From assembly GCA_905215575.1 (NCBI GenBank), contig CAJMQV010000002.1, positions 1-64,000 of the forward strand: DNA of 64,000 nucleotides, in the 5' to 3' direction. The notes below the pieces were generated by a model, which saw only the letters and a list, made by a program, of their open reading frames with translations, had not been told where the DNA came from and searched no databases. This DNA comes from an uncultured bacterium (GTDB lineage: Bacteria > Bacteroidota > Bacteroidia > Bacteroidales > Bacteroidaceae). Shown here in pieces: positions 16,328 through 24,986 of this stretch (the first letter of the stretch is position 1; every line of letters starts with the position of its first letter). The position numbers were made by a program, and so were the translations under genes.

Positions 16328-17560
16328 ATGAAGTACAAATTATTGGTTCTCGATGTGGATGGAACCTTGCTGAACAAGGCTGGCGAAATCACGAAACGCA
16401 CCCTGACCACTCTGCGCAAGGTGCAGCAGATGGGAGTACGCATCATGTTGGCATCGGGCAGACCGACGTATGGTTTGTTACCGTTGGCCAAAATGTTGGA
16501 ACTGGGCACTTACGAAGGCTATATCCTCTCTTATAACGGCGGGCAGATTATCAGTGCCCAGAACGGAGAGGTGCTGTTTGAGCGCCGCATTAACCCCGAA
16601 ATGTTGCCTTATCTGGAAAAGAAGGCCAAGAAGAACGGGTTCTCTATTTTTACTTATAACGAAAACCGCATCATAACGAATAATGCCAGTGACCCTCATA
16701 TTGTGGATGAAGCGTTCATTAATGATATGGAGATTCAGCAGGACGAGGAATTCTCGCTTGCTGTGGACTATCCGCCTTGCAAGGTGGTATTGGTGAGCGA
16801 TGACGAGGAGTCGCTCGTGAGTCTGGAACACCATTGGAAGCGTCGTCTGAACGGTGTGCTCGATGTGTTCCGCACTGAGGATTTCTTCCTGGAAGTGGTC
16901 GGTTGTGGTATCGACAAGGCGAGTGCCTTGGCTGCCTTTATGGATAAAGTGGGCATCCGTACTGAAGAAGTGATTGCCATCGGTAATGGAGTGGCCGACG
17001 TGACGATGTTGCAGATGGCCGGACTGGGTATCGCGATGGGAAATGCTCCCGACTCCGTGAAACGATGTGTGGATTACGCAACCTTATCCAACGAAGAGGA
17101 CGGTGTGGCTGTGGCTGTAGAAAAAGCCATTTTGTCCGAAGTGCGCCTGTCGGAAATTCCGCTCGATGCAATCAACGAACAGGCCAAGTCGACGTTGATG
17201 GGTAATCTGGGTATTCAGTATACCTTTGCATCACCCGAGCGGGTGGAGGCCACGATGCCGGTAGATCACCGTAACCGTCAGCCGTTTGGCATTCTGCATG
17301 GTGGAGCGACGCTGGCTCTGGCTGAGACCGTAGCCGGACTGGGCTCCATGATTGCCGCCAAACCCGATGAGTTTGTGGTGGGAATGCAGGTCAGCGGAAA
17401 TCATGTATCATCTGCTCATGAGGGAGATACCGTGCGGGCCGTGGCCACGAGTGTGCATTTGGGCCGTTCGTCTCACGTTTGGAATGTGGATGTGTTTACT
17501 TCTACCGGCAAGTTGGTTTCTTCCGTGCGGGTGGTCAACAGTGTGATGAAAAGAAAATGA
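16328..17560 (+). CDS. menI: HAD-IIB (Cof-type) domain fused to DHNA-CoA thioesterase MenI
   Basis: Two-domain protein of 410 residues. Residues 1-270 are a Cof-type HAD hydrolase: motif I DVDGT (D9, D11), motif II ASGR (42-45), motif III K197. Motif IV reads GNGVAD (219-224) where the family has GDxxND, so the first Mg2+-binding Asp is Asn (N220) and only D224 remains. Residues 277-410 are a hotdog thioesterase closely resembling E. coli MenI/YdiI: ERVEATMPVD, NRQPFGILHGG (316-326), catalytic Glu E333 and a late HVWNVDVF. The thioesterase releases DHNA from DHNA-CoA before prenylation. First gene of the men cluster, overlapping menF by ATGA. The HAD part may be structural or act on another phosphate ester; it is unproven. 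Confidence 0.88.
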   Translation: MKYKLLVLDVDGTLLNKAGEITKRTLTTLRKVQQMGVRIMLASGRPTYGLLPLAKMLELGTYEGYILSYNGGQIISAQNGEVLFERRINPEMLPYLEKKAKKNGFSIFTYNENRIITNNASDPHIVDEAFINDMEIQQDEEFSLAVDYPPCKVVLVSDDEESLVSLEHHWKRRLNGVLDVFRTEDFFLEVVGCGIDKASALAAFMDKVGIRTEEVIAIGNGVADVTMLQMAGLGIAMGNAPDSVKRCVDYATLSNEEDGVAVAVEKAILSEVRLSEIPLDAINEQAKSTLMGNLGIQYTFASPERVEATMPVDHRNRQPFGILHGGATLALAETVAGLGSMIAAKPDEFVVGMQVSGNHVSSAHEGDTVRAVATSVHLGRSSHVWNVDVFTSTGKLVSSVRVVNSVMKRK

Positions 17561-18642
17561 TTGAAGAAAACGAAAAAGAATGGAGTAATATAGAAAGGTG
17601 GCTGGCGCAGGGCGCTTCCTTTGCCCTGTACCGCATGCCTCAGGATGATGTCTGTCACGGACTGATGCAAAACGGGGCTGTGGAGCAGCTGGAAGATATC
17701 TCCCTGCTGAATGGAAAAGCCGGATTTGTATTTGCCCCCTTTCGAATAGATTCCCAAAATCCTTTATTATTATTGAAACCTGAGGAGCGGATCTGCTTCT
17801 CTCTGAAAGCCGAACAAGACTTCGACCGGACGATTACTGAGGAAGTATCCCCGTTATCGGAGTCTTATTCGGCTTGCTTTGCATCGTTTCTGCAGGAACT
17901 CTGTGAAGGTGAATGCCGAAAATTGGTCCTTTCGCGTCGTGCCCGTATCGGGCGGGAAGAAGGCTTTTCCGTGCTGCGTGCTTTCCATGCGGCCTGTTGC
18001 CGTTTTGAGTTCTCTTATGTGTATTTGTTTTATACTCCCGAAACCGGTTTCTGGTTGGGCTGTACGCCCGAAATACTGCTCTCTGGCGGGCAGGGAGCTT
18101 ATCACACGGTGGCACTGGCCGGAACACAGAGTCTGCAACAGGGCGAACTGCCGCAACAGTGGGATGACAAGAACCGTGCGGAGCAGAATTATGTGACCGA
18201 ATATATTCTGTCGCAACTGGCCCGAAAGGGAATCTGTGCCGAAAAGAACGGTCCTTATCCGGTACGTGCCGGAGCATTGGCGCATCTGAAAACCGATGTG
18301 CACTTTGCGTTGGCAGCAGGTGAGGGACTGGGTGATTTGCTGAAACTGCTGCACCCCACACCGGCCGTGTGCGGAGTGCCCAAGGAAAAGGCCTTTCAAT
18401 TCATCCTGGAGCATGAAACGACTCCCCGTACCTATTACACCGGCTTTTTGGGCTGGCTGGATCCGCAGGGACAGACCGATCTGTATGTGAATCTGCGCTG
18501 TATGCAGATGCTGCCGGATGCGTTTGTGCTTTATGCCGGAGGGGGAATCCTTTCTTCTTCACAGGTGGAAGATGAATGGCAGGAAACGGAAAAGAAGATG
18601 GGAACGATGCGCTTTGTGGTGCATCATGGTTATGCAAAATAA
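17557..18642 (+). CDS. menF: Isochorismate synthase
   Basis: Mg2+-dependent enzyme turning chorismate into isochorismate, the entry step of menaquinone synthesis. 361 residues from the ATG at 17557, whose ATGA overlaps the MenI stop. The chorismate-binding domain fills the C-terminal two thirds: LVLSRR, a VALAGTQ motif where the family has (A)LAGT, LLHPTPAVCGVPKEKA, and LYAGGGILSSSQVEDEW near the end. It is shorter at the N-terminus than E. coli MenF (about 430). An anthranilate or para-aminobenzoate synthase is less likely given the men neighbours. menD follows after 3 bp. Confidence 0.93.
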   Translation: MIEENEKEWSNIERWLAQGASFALYRMPQDDVCHGLMQNGAVEQLEDISLLNGKAGFVFAPFRIDSQNPLLLLKPEERICFSLKAEQDFDRTITEEVSPLSESYSACFASFLQELCEGECRKLVLSRRARIGREEGFSVLRAFHAACCRFEFSYVYLFYTPETGFWLGCTPEILLSGGQGAYHTVALAGTQSLQQGELPQQWDDKNRAEQNYVTEYILSQLARKGICAEKNGPYPVRAGALAHLKTDVHFALAAGEGLGDLLKLLHPTPAVCGVPKEKAFQFILEHETTPRTYYTGFLGWLDPQGQTDLYVNLRCMQMLPDAFVLYAGGGILSSSQVEDEWQETEKKMGTMRFVVHHGYAK

Positions 18643-18645
18643 TTT

Positions 18646-20295
18646 ATGTACTCAGAAAAAAAGAATATCCTACAGTTAGTGTCCCTGCTCGAACTGCATG
18701 GGGTGCGTACGGTAGTGCTTTGCCCCGGAAGCAGGAACACGCCGCTGATTCATACTTTTGTCACTCATAAAGCCTTTGAGTGCTTTTCGGTGACCGATGA
18801 GCGGAGCGCGGGTTTTGTGGCGCTTGGTCTGGCTCAGGAGCGGAACACTCCGGTGGTGGTTTGCTGCACCTCGGGCACCGCGTTGCTGAATATCCATCCC
18901 GCAGTGTGTGAGGCCTATTATCAGCATCTTCCGCTGATTGTGATTTCGGCCGACCGTCCGCAGGCCTGGATCGGACAGATGGACGGACAGACACTGCCGC
19001 AACCGGGTGTGTTCGGTCCGTTGGTAAAGAAAAGTGTGCATCTCCCTGAAATCCTTTCCGAAGAAGACGAATGGTATTGCAACCGTATGGTGAACGAAGC
19101 GATATTGGAATGCACGCATCGCGAGTGTGGACCGGTACAGATTAATATCGCTCTGTCGGAGCCTTTGTTTCAATATGGAGCAACTGCCATGCCTGAAGTG
19201 CGCTGCATCCGTCGGGTAGAAGCAGAACGGGCTTCCGATTTGACTACTGCATTTCGTACAGCCGAGCGTCGCATGCTGATTTGCGGACAGCTTACTCCGG
19301 CTCAGGCCGCTCGTCTGCAACCTCTGTTGCAGCAGTTTGACGGAGTGGTACTTTCGGAACATCTGAGCAACTTGCATCTGAAGGAGGAGAAAGGCTGTCT
19401 GCGCTATTTTGACGCTGCTCTCTCTACTTTGGGGGAGGCACAGCAGAAGGAGTTTGCACCCGATCTGCTGATTACGATGGGTGGACACATTGTGTCCAAA
19501 CGGTTGAAGAAGATGTTGCGTAAATATCCGCCTCGTGAGCACTGGCATATTACGCCTCAGGGCGAAGTGGTGGACCTGTTCTGTGCGTTGACCCATGTGG
19601 TGGAAATGAAGCCCGAGGACTTTCTTTGTGCCGTTTCTACAACTGCAAGTGATGAAACCTCCGGCTTTCTGAAGCAATGGGCCGACCTATGTCGGGTGTC
19701 GCAACCGGCTCCGGAAACTTTTTCCAGTCTGATGGCCGTGGGCCACTTATTGAAAGCCTTGCCCAAACCCTCCTGTCTGCATTTGGCCAACAGTTCGGCC
19801 GTGCGTCTGGCGGCTCTGTATCCGATAGCATCCGGCATCCGGGTGTTCTGCAACCGGGGTACCAGCGGAATAGAAGGTTCCTTGTCTACGGCCATCGGTT
19901 ATGCTTCGGTTTCCAAGGAACTGAACTTCGTACTGATTGGGGATTTGAGCTTCTTCTATGATATGAATGCCCTCTGGAACGGAGCTATCCGCTCGAATCT
20001 GCGTATTCTGTTGCTCAACAATCAGGGAGGCGGTATATTCCATACTTTGCCCGGCATGGATCTGGAGAGTCCGTCGTGCCGGTATGTCGAAGCCGTACAC
20101 GGAGCTACGGCCCGTGGTTGGGTCAAGGACTGCGGACTGGTTTATTTCAAGGCCGAAACTCGGGAACAGCTGACAGAAGGCATCCGTCTGCTTACAGACC
20201 CTCATCTGGACGCTCCGGTGCTTGTAGAGGTCTTTACCGATATAGAGCACGATACAGAGGCGTTTAAAGCCTTTTTTGATTCACTGAAAAATTAA
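18646..20295 (+). CDS. menD: SEPHCHC synthase
   Basis: Thiamine-diphosphate enzyme (2-succinyl-5-enolpyruvyl-6-hydroxy-3-cyclohexene-1-carboxylate synthase) that joins isochorismate and 2-oxoglutarate. 549 residues; the N-terminal PYR domain has VLCPGSRNTPL (24-34) and a TDERSAGF stretch holding the conserved Glu. The C-terminal PP domain has NRGTSGIEGSLSTAIGYA and the ThDP motif GDLSFFYDMNALW followed by NNQGGGIF. The start ATG is 3 bp after the menF stop. menB follows 15 bp later. Nothing unusual seen. Confidence 0.96.
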   Translation: MYSEKKNILQLVSLLELHGVRTVVLCPGSRNTPLIHTFVTHKAFECFSVTDERSAGFVALGLAQERNTPVVVCCTSGTALLNIHPAVCEAYYQHLPLIVISADRPQAWIGQMDGQTLPQPGVFGPLVKKSVHLPEILSEEDEWYCNRMVNEAILECTHRECGPVQINIALSEPLFQYGATAMPEVRCIRRVEAERASDLTTAFRTAERRMLICGQLTPAQAARLQPLLQQFDGVVLSEHLSNLHLKEEKGCLRYFDAALSTLGEAQQKEFAPDLLITMGGHIVSKRLKKMLRKYPPREHWHITPQGEVVDLFCALTHVVEMKPEDFLCAVSTTASDETSGFLKQWADLCRVSQPAPETFSSLMAVGHLLKALPKPSCLHLANSSAVRLAALYPIASGIRVFCNRGTSGIEGSLSTAIGYASVSKELNFVLIGDLSFFYDMNALWNGAIRSNLRILLLNNQGGGIFHTLPGMDLESPSCRYVEAVHGATARGWVKDCGLVYFKAETREQLTEGIRLLTDPHLDAPVLVEVFTDIEHDTEAFKAFFDSLKN

Positions 20296-20310
20296 AAACA
20301 AGATAGATTT

Positions 20311-21132
20311 ATGGCAAATAGAGAATGGAAAGTCTTGAAGACTTATGAAGACATTATTTTTGATTTCTATAACGGTATAGCCCGTATCACCATCAACCGT
20401 CCGCAGGTGCGTAACGCTTTCACACCGCTTACTACGGCCGAAATCAGCGATGCTTTGCTGGAGTGCCGTGAGCGTCAGGACGTGCGTGTGGTGGTTCTTA
20501 CGGGAGCCGGTGACAAAGCCTTCTGCTCGGGAGGAGATATGCATGTAAAAGGTCGCGGTGGATATGTAGGTCGTGACGGTGTTCCTCGCCTGAACGTGCT
20601 TGATGTTCAGAAGCAGATCCGTTCGCTGCCGAAGCCGGTCATTGCCGCTGTAAACGGTTTTGCGATTGGCGGTGGTCATGTGCTTCATGTAGTGTGCGAC
20701 CTGACGATTGCTTCCGACAATGCCATCTTCGGACAGACCGGTCCGCGTGTGGGCAGTTTCGATGCCGGATTCGGTTCTTCTTATCTGGCTCGTGTGGTAG
20801 GACAGAAGAAGGCGCGCGAAATCTGGTTCCTTTGCCGCAAATACAATGCTCAGGAAGCATTGGAAATGGGATTGGTCAATAAGGTCGTGCCGTTCGATCA
20901 GCTGGAAGACGAATATGTGGCCTGGAGCGAAGAGATGATGACGCTGAGTCCGCTGGCTTTGCGTATGATCAAGGCCGGATTGAATGCCGAACTCGACGGA
21001 CAAGCCGGTATTCAGGAATTGGCCGGAGATGCCACCATGCTGTATTATATGACCGATGAGGCTCAGGAAGGTGGACGTGCCTTTTTGGAGAAGCGCAAGC
21101 CTAACTGGGACGATTGTCCGCAAATGCCGTAA
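20311..21132 (+). CDS. menB: 1,4-dihydroxy-2-naphthoyl-CoA synthase
   Basis: Crotonase-fold enzyme closing the naphthoquinone ring of o-succinylbenzoyl-CoA. 273 residues with the crotonase core: oxyanion-hole stretch FCSGGDM (about 71-77), FAIGGGHVLH and GQTGPRVGSFDAGFG, which is the MenB signature including the catalytic Asp-loop region. Length and signature fit MenB rather than a generic enoyl-CoA hydratase. The gene is last of the menI-menF-menD-menB run. Only 38 bp separate it from blaI and no terminator is seen, so blaI may be read from the same transcript. Confidence 0.96.
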   Translation: MANREWKVLKTYEDIIFDFYNGIARITINRPQVRNAFTPLTTAEISDALLECRERQDVRVVVLTGAGDKAFCSGGDMHVKGRGGYVGRDGVPRLNVLDVQKQIRSLPKPVIAAVNGFAIGGGHVLHVVCDLTIASDNAIFGQTGPRVGSFDAGFGSSYLARVVGQKKAREIWFLCRKYNAQEALEMGLVNKVVPFDQLEDEYVAWSEEMMTLSPLALRMIKAGLNAELDGQAGIQELAGDATMLYYMTDEAQEGGRAFLEKRKPNWDDCPQMP

Positions 21133-21170
21133 GAGTCTATACGATAATCTCGTAATTAATACATCAAAAT

Positions 21171-21539
21171 ATGGAGAAACTTACCGTACAGGAAGAAGAT
21201 GCTATGGTGTTGATCTGGCAGCATGCCCCTTGTGTGGTGCGCGATGTACTGGCTTTTTATCCCGAACCTCGTCCGCCATATACCACTTTGGCCTCTGTTT
21301 TCAAGAATTTGGAGCGTAAAGGATATATCGAAGCCCGCAAGGTGGGTATTGTTTACGAATACACTCCTTTGTTGAGTATGCGCGAATATAAGAGCGCGTT
21401 TCTCGAAAATTGGGTGCAGACCTATTGTGAGGGTTCTTACAAGCAATTGCTGGCTTTTCTGGTAAACGACCAGCGCTTGTCGCGTAAGGAACTGAAGGAG
21501 ATGTATAAAATGATGGAAAAGGATGGAAAGAAATCGTAG
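21171..21539 (+). CDS. BlaI/MecI/CopY family repressor
   Basis: Winged-helix DNA-binding repressor, 122 residues. The N-terminal 70-80 residues carry the helix-turn-helix (WQHAPCVVRDVLAFYPEP, then TTLASVFKNLERKGYI), and the C-terminal helical part (about 85-122) is the dimerisation region that BlaR1-type proteases normally cut. The following gene overlaps by 17 bp but encodes only a TonB-like domain, not a BlaR1 membrane metalloprotease. So either the control circuit lacks its usual sensor or the sensor is elsewhere. Targets unknown; it could autoregulate this pair. Confidence 0.92.
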   Translation: MEKLTVQEEDAMVLIWQHAPCVVRDVLAFYPEPRPPYTTLASVFKNLERKGYIEARKVGIVYEYTPLLSMREYKSAFLENWVQTYCEGSYKQLLAFLVNDQRLSRKELKEMYKMMEKDGKKS

Positions 21540-22083
21540 AACCATATCTGTAAATCCGGCGAAAGACACATTCAGGGTTTGCTTGCTTTTCATTTTCCTC
21601 CTTTTCGGATGCTTGTCCGAATTACATGCTCAGACCTCTGTAAAAGCCAAACTTCAGTTGGAAAAGGCAGATCAGGCTCCGGAATATAAAGGTGGAGAAC
21701 AAAAGTTTATTGAGTTCCTGCAAAAGGAGATTCACTATCCGGTCGATGCTCGTGCATATGGAGTAGAAACTCAGGTTACGGTTCATTTCATCATTGATGA
21801 GTCGGGAAAGATTCAGAATTCCGAGGCCAAGGCAGGTCATTTGCATCTGCGCAAACAACACACCGAGGTGGACGGATATACCGGAGCCACGCAAAAGCGT
21901 GAGTCTGAGCGTTGGTGGGCCCAGATCCGTAAGGAAATCGGTGGCCAGATGGAACACGAAGTGTTGCGTGCCCTGTATAAAAGTCGGAAATGGAAGCCCG
22001 GCAAGAAAGATGGAAAGAAAGCAGAGGTAAAAGGCGTTTTGAAGGTTTCTTTTCTCTATACGGAAGACGGTAAAGAATCATAA
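21523..22083 (+). CDS. Exported protein with a TonB C-terminal-like domain
   Basis: 186-residue protein. A hydrophobic segment at about 18-35 (VCLLFIFLLFGCLSELHAQ) is a signal sequence with an A-x-A-like cleavage site; the unusually long basic N-terminus comes from the 17-bp overlap with blaI. The mature part starts with QAPEYKGGEQKFIEFLQKEIHYP, the form found in TonB C-terminal domains of Bacteroidetes BlaR1-like and TonB-like proteins, followed by VTVHFIIDESGKI. The usual M56 peptidase with its membrane helices, which elsewhere precedes this domain, is absent. Probably a remnant or a derived accessory of a blaIR1 pair. It may be periplasmic and unanchored. Confidence 0.75.
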   Translation: MERNRRTISVNPAKDTFRVCLLFIFLLFGCLSELHAQTSVKAKLQLEKADQAPEYKGGEQKFIEFLQKEIHYPVDARAYGVETQVTVHFIIDESGKIQNSEAKAGHLHLRKQHTEVDGYTGATQKRESERWWAQIRKEIGGQMEHEVLRALYKSRKWKPGKKDGKKAEVKGVLKVSFLYTEDGKES

Positions 22084-22226
22084 TCAAAAAAACTTTCCTT
22101 TGATCGGGTAAAATGCTTCTTTGTAGTACTTCTGGTTTTCAGATACTGATATTTATGTTCGGCCTTTCTGCTTTATATCCGTTTTTACGGTTCTGAAGAA
22201 AGGCAAAAAAACATTACGATGAATTT

Positions 22227-22418
22227 ATAAGAGGGTGTGTCAAAAACTAAAATGACTACTCCTCGAAGTTACAGATTGTAACTATAATAATTAAAAGGAC
22301 CGTATCAAACTCTATATTGAGTAATGATGCGGTCCTTTCTTAAGTCTTTTAAGGTACTCAAATTTCAAATTATAAGTTCATCTTCTCAAAAAATGAATTT
22401 TGACACACCTTCTTTTAG
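22227..22418. mobile_element. MITE-like non-coding element, about 190 bp
   Basis: Left end AAGAGGGTGTGTCAAAA (22229-22245) and right end TTTTGACACACCTTCTT (22398-22414) are inverted repeats matching at 16 of 17 positions. The interior has no ORF but holds a strong hairpin, AAGGACCG-ATCA with TGATGCGGTCCTT (about 22295-22340). A related sequence sits at 32-60 in this window. The length, lack of coding capacity and terminal repeats fit a miniature inverted-repeat element mobilised by a transposase elsewhere. A target duplication could not be fixed (TA or TTA at both ends is possible). The rest of the 22084-22439 gap shows nothing else. Confidence 0.6.
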
Positions 22419-22439
22419 TACCGTTGATAGACGGTTTGT

Positions 22440-23300
22440 TTATTGATGTTTCTTTTCCTGTAAACACTGTGCAAATCCTTCAATGGTATCTTGGAAGGAA
22501 ATACCCACTTGAGCGGCTTTTTGATTATCAATCATCAGATTGCGCGGATGCTCCGGAAAGCGCTCCTCGTCGGCCAGAATCCAGGAAGAAGGCTCCGGCA
22601 GTTGCATCAGTTCTGCAAAGCGGATAAAAGTTTCATAACTGTTCCGGTCGTTCATGCTGCCAAAGTTGTAGGCTCCCCCGGGAATATTGAGGCAAGCCTC
22701 CATGTTGCGTACCACTTCCCACACATTGGTTATGCCCCGGTATTCGCGTACCGCCGCCTTCAGTTTTTCTCTTTTCTGGAAAGCTTGAAGCAGGTTTACC
22801 GGCAGGTTCCGGTTCAGTTTCCACGGGCTGTCCGGCAAGTCATACATCCACGTGAGCCGTAGTCCCACCGCTTCCGGAAGGATTTCCGCAATGCGTTTCT
22901 CGGCTTCCAGTTTGTCACGTCCGTAAATACTCTGCGGGTTCACTTCATCAGTTTCTTTCCAAGGTTGCAGTCCCACATTTCCGTTATATACCTGATCCGA
23001 ACTCATATACACCAGTTGTGTCTGCTGTTCCCGGCAGGCCAGAGCGATATGCACGCTACCTAACGTATTTACCTGATATGACTCTTCGGGATGGTTTTGA
23101 GAATAACCCGTATCGGAGATGGCGGCTGTGTGGAACACGATGTCCGGACGTACCTCCCGGAACAGATTCTGTACGGCATCCTCCCGACAGATATCCAGAT
23201 CCTGGTGTCCTATGGCTATAACGTCATATTTTTCTTTATAGTGAGCGCACAGGCGTTGTCCGAGAAAGCCGTTGCAGCCCGTAATAAGTAGTTTTTTCAT
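22440..23300 (-). CDS. RmlD-like SDR family NAD(P)-dependent oxidoreductase
   Basis: Extended short-chain dehydrogenase, 286 residues, of the dTDP-4-dehydrorhamnose reductase-like (RmlD) branch. The Rossmann motif is TGCNGFLG (7-14), the active-site Tyr/Lys pair is in YGRDK (about 139-143), with SSDQVYNG (about 100-107) supplying the usual Ser/Thr. RmlD-type proteins reduce nucleotide-sugar ketones; related ones act on non-sugar substrates. No rml or capsule genes surround it, so the substrate is open. It lies 6 bp after the EamA gene in the minus-strand run HD, EamA, SDR, within the interrupted men locus. Confidence 0.85.
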   Translation of the reverse strand: MKKLLITGCNGFLGQRLCAHYKEKYDVIAIGHQDLDICREDAVQNLFREVRPDIVFHTAAISDTGYSQNHPEESYQVNTLGSVHIALACREQQTQLVYMSSDQVYNGNVGLQPWKETDEVNPQSIYGRDKLEAEKRIAEILPEAVGLRLTWMYDLPDSPWKLNRNLPVNLLQAFQKREKLKAAVREYRGITNVWEVVRNMEACLNIPGGAYNFGSMNDRNSYETFIRFAELMQLPEPSSWILADEERFPEHPRNLMIDNQKAAQVGISFQDTIEGFAQCLQEKKHQ

Positions 23301-23306
23301 ATTCTT

Positions 23307-24269
23307 TTATTCTTTTGAGGAAGAAGGATTCTGATTCATTTGTTTCTTCTGATAGGCTTCTATTTCTTTCCGGCTCCGGCTTACGGTAACCAGATATACT
23401 CCGCCGAAGATCAGACAGATGGCCAAAGCCTTGGTCAGGTTAAAGGAGTCCATACCCCAGCTTATAGCTACGATGCAGGCCACAATGGGCTGGATATAGT
23501 TATACATGCCGGCTACGGTAGGACGCAGGTTCTTCTGTCCGATCACCGTGAGCAGATAACTGCCGAAAGTGGCACCGATCACGATAAAGGCCAGCCCCAG
23601 AACCTCCATCAGTCCCAATCCCGTCCATTGTGTCTGGAGCAAGTCTCCGGCCGAGAAAGGCAGTGTGCAGATAAAGGCGTAGGTAAACATCCACTTCATG
23701 ATGGTGACAAGGGAATATTTGCTTACAAAATCCTTGTAGAGAACAATGTAGAGCGCGTAGCAGAACTGTGCGGTGAGCACTAACAGATCGCCCCAGATGG
23801 CCGTATCCTTGCTTGGACCGGATGCGCCCGACTGACTGCTTCCCAATATCAGGAGCAGGGCGCCCGAAGCACCTGCCGCGATACCGAGCACTTTTTTTCC
23901 AGTGATCGGTTCCTTCAGAATGAAAGCCGCCAGAATCATGGCCCACAACGGCATGCTGGTGGTAATGATCGAAGCGTCTGCCGGCGAGGTCAGGCTCACA
24001 CCGAAGATGAAGCACCCCTGGTTCAGAATAATAGCCAGCAGAGCGGCAAAAAACAGATGCACCATGTCTTTATGATGTACATGCTCCGGCTTTTGGAAAA
24101 AAGAGGTAACCCAGAACAGAATCATGGCACCGCCGATGCGCAGATCGGTTACCACAAGGGGAGTGACGGCTCCCGTGAGCATAATGACTTTGGATATGGG
24201 CGACATCAGTCCCCACATGATATTGGCTCCCAGCATGGATGCGTGGCCTTTCCAATGTATTTCTTTCAT
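23307..24269 (-). CDS. EamA/DMT family transporter
   Basis: Drug/metabolite-transporter superfamily exporter with two EamA repeats and about ten transmembrane helices in 320 residues: GANIMWGLMSPISKVIM in helix 1, the first repeat ending near LLLILG (about 145), and the second starting DLLVLTAQFCYALYIVLYKDF. These proteins export amino acids, nucleotides or other small metabolites; the substrate is not readable. The gene is 32 bp after the HD gene, so the three minus-strand genes are probably one operon. Confidence 0.9.
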   Translation of the reverse strand: MKEIHWKGHASMLGANIMWGLMSPISKVIMLTGAVTPLVVTDLRIGGAMILFWVTSFFQKPEHVHHKDMVHLFFAALLAIILNQGCFIFGVSLTSPADASIITTSMPLWAMILAAFILKEPITGKKVLGIAAGASGALLLILGSSQSGASGPSKDTAIWGDLLVLTAQFCYALYIVLYKDFVSKYSLVTIMKWMFTYAFICTLPFSAGDLLQTQWTGLGLMEVLGLAFIVIGATFGSYLLTVIGQKNLRPTVAGMYNYIQPIVACIVAISWGMDSFNLTKALAICLIFGGVYLVTVSRSRKEIEAYQKKQMNQNPSSSKE

Positions 24270-24301
24270 TTTCTTTTTGTATTATGGAATTTTCTCTTTC
24301 G

Positions 24302-24826
24302 TTAAGCCTCGTTTTTTATCGGGCTGTATGTTTTCTCATAGATGCAATGCAGCAGATGCCGTCCGGTTTCTGTCCGGAAGATCTTCTCCCGTATGATTTC
24401 AAGATGCTCTTTGGGAATCCGGTCTTCGTCGATATTGACCAGAAAGTCGGCCTCAATCAGAATCTGGTGATCTGCTTCGGTGATGTTCTTGAAGGTATGA
24501 TGATGCCCCACCAGCCAGCAGATGCGTTCTATTTGTGCCGGAGTATATCCGCCAATCTGTTCCAGTAGTTTTCGGGCTTCGGCAGGCCCCTCCTGTTCCT
24601 GATGCTTTCCGTCGCTCGAGCCATATTTCTGTTCGGAGATGTGAATGCCGATATCGTGTACAATGGCCGCTGATTCCAAAATAAAGAGATTTCCTTCGTC
24701 CATTTTTTCCAGAGTGCCGATAGTTGCTGCCAGATTGTGCACTTTCAGCAGATGCTGGATGCGTTGTACGTCACCGGCATCATATTCAATCATGGCACGG
24801 ATCAGTTTTGCGTGTTGTCGTTTCAT
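24302..24826 (-). CDS. HD domain phosphohydrolase
   Basis: HD-superfamily metal-dependent hydrolase, 174 residues. The metal-binding His/Asp pattern is visible: H..(about 31), VHDIGIH with the defining HD pair (about 58), GHHHTF (about 110-116) and a later D in EADFLVNID. I start at the ATG at 24826 because the upstream -7 element at 24857-24864 would place the transcript start after the alternative upstream codon at 24859. Substrates of the family are nucleotides or phosphorylated signals; none is indicated. First gene of the HD-EamA-SDR run. Confidence 0.88.
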   Translation of the reverse strand: MKRQHAKLIRAMIEYDAGDVQRIQHLLKVHNLAATIGTLEKMDEGNLFILESAAIVHDIGIHISEQKYGSSDGKHQEQEGPAEARKLLEQIGGYTPAQIERICWLVGHHHTFKNITEADHQILIEADFLVNIDEDRIPKEHLEIIREKIFRTETGRHLLHCIYEKTYSPIKNEA

Positions 24827-24856
24827 GTGTTCTTTGTTTGTTTTAGTCTTGTCAGA

Positions 24857-24864
24857 CAAAATTA
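24857..24864 (-). promoter_or_regulatory. Bacteroidales -7 element for the HD-EamA-SDR operon
   Basis: Reads TAATTTTG on the minus strand, an exact TAnnTTTG match, 31 bp before the ATG at 24826. Confidence 0.55.
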
Positions 24865-24978
24865 CGGTTTTCAGGAATAAAACGGTGTGTAAATAGCAGA
24901 AAATACATTACCGCGAGTCAAAAAGCCTAATTCTTGTTTTATCTGTTGTTTTTTCAGACTCCTTGGCCGAAATCTTTG

Positions 24979-24986
24979 TAATTTTG
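24979..24986 (+). promoter_or_regulatory. Bacteroidales -7 element for menC-menE
   Basis: TAATTTTG, exact match, 16 bp upstream of the menC ATG. It would give a very short leader and lets menC and menE be transcribed apart from the rest of the men cluster. No good -33 element was found at normal spacing. Confidence 0.55.
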
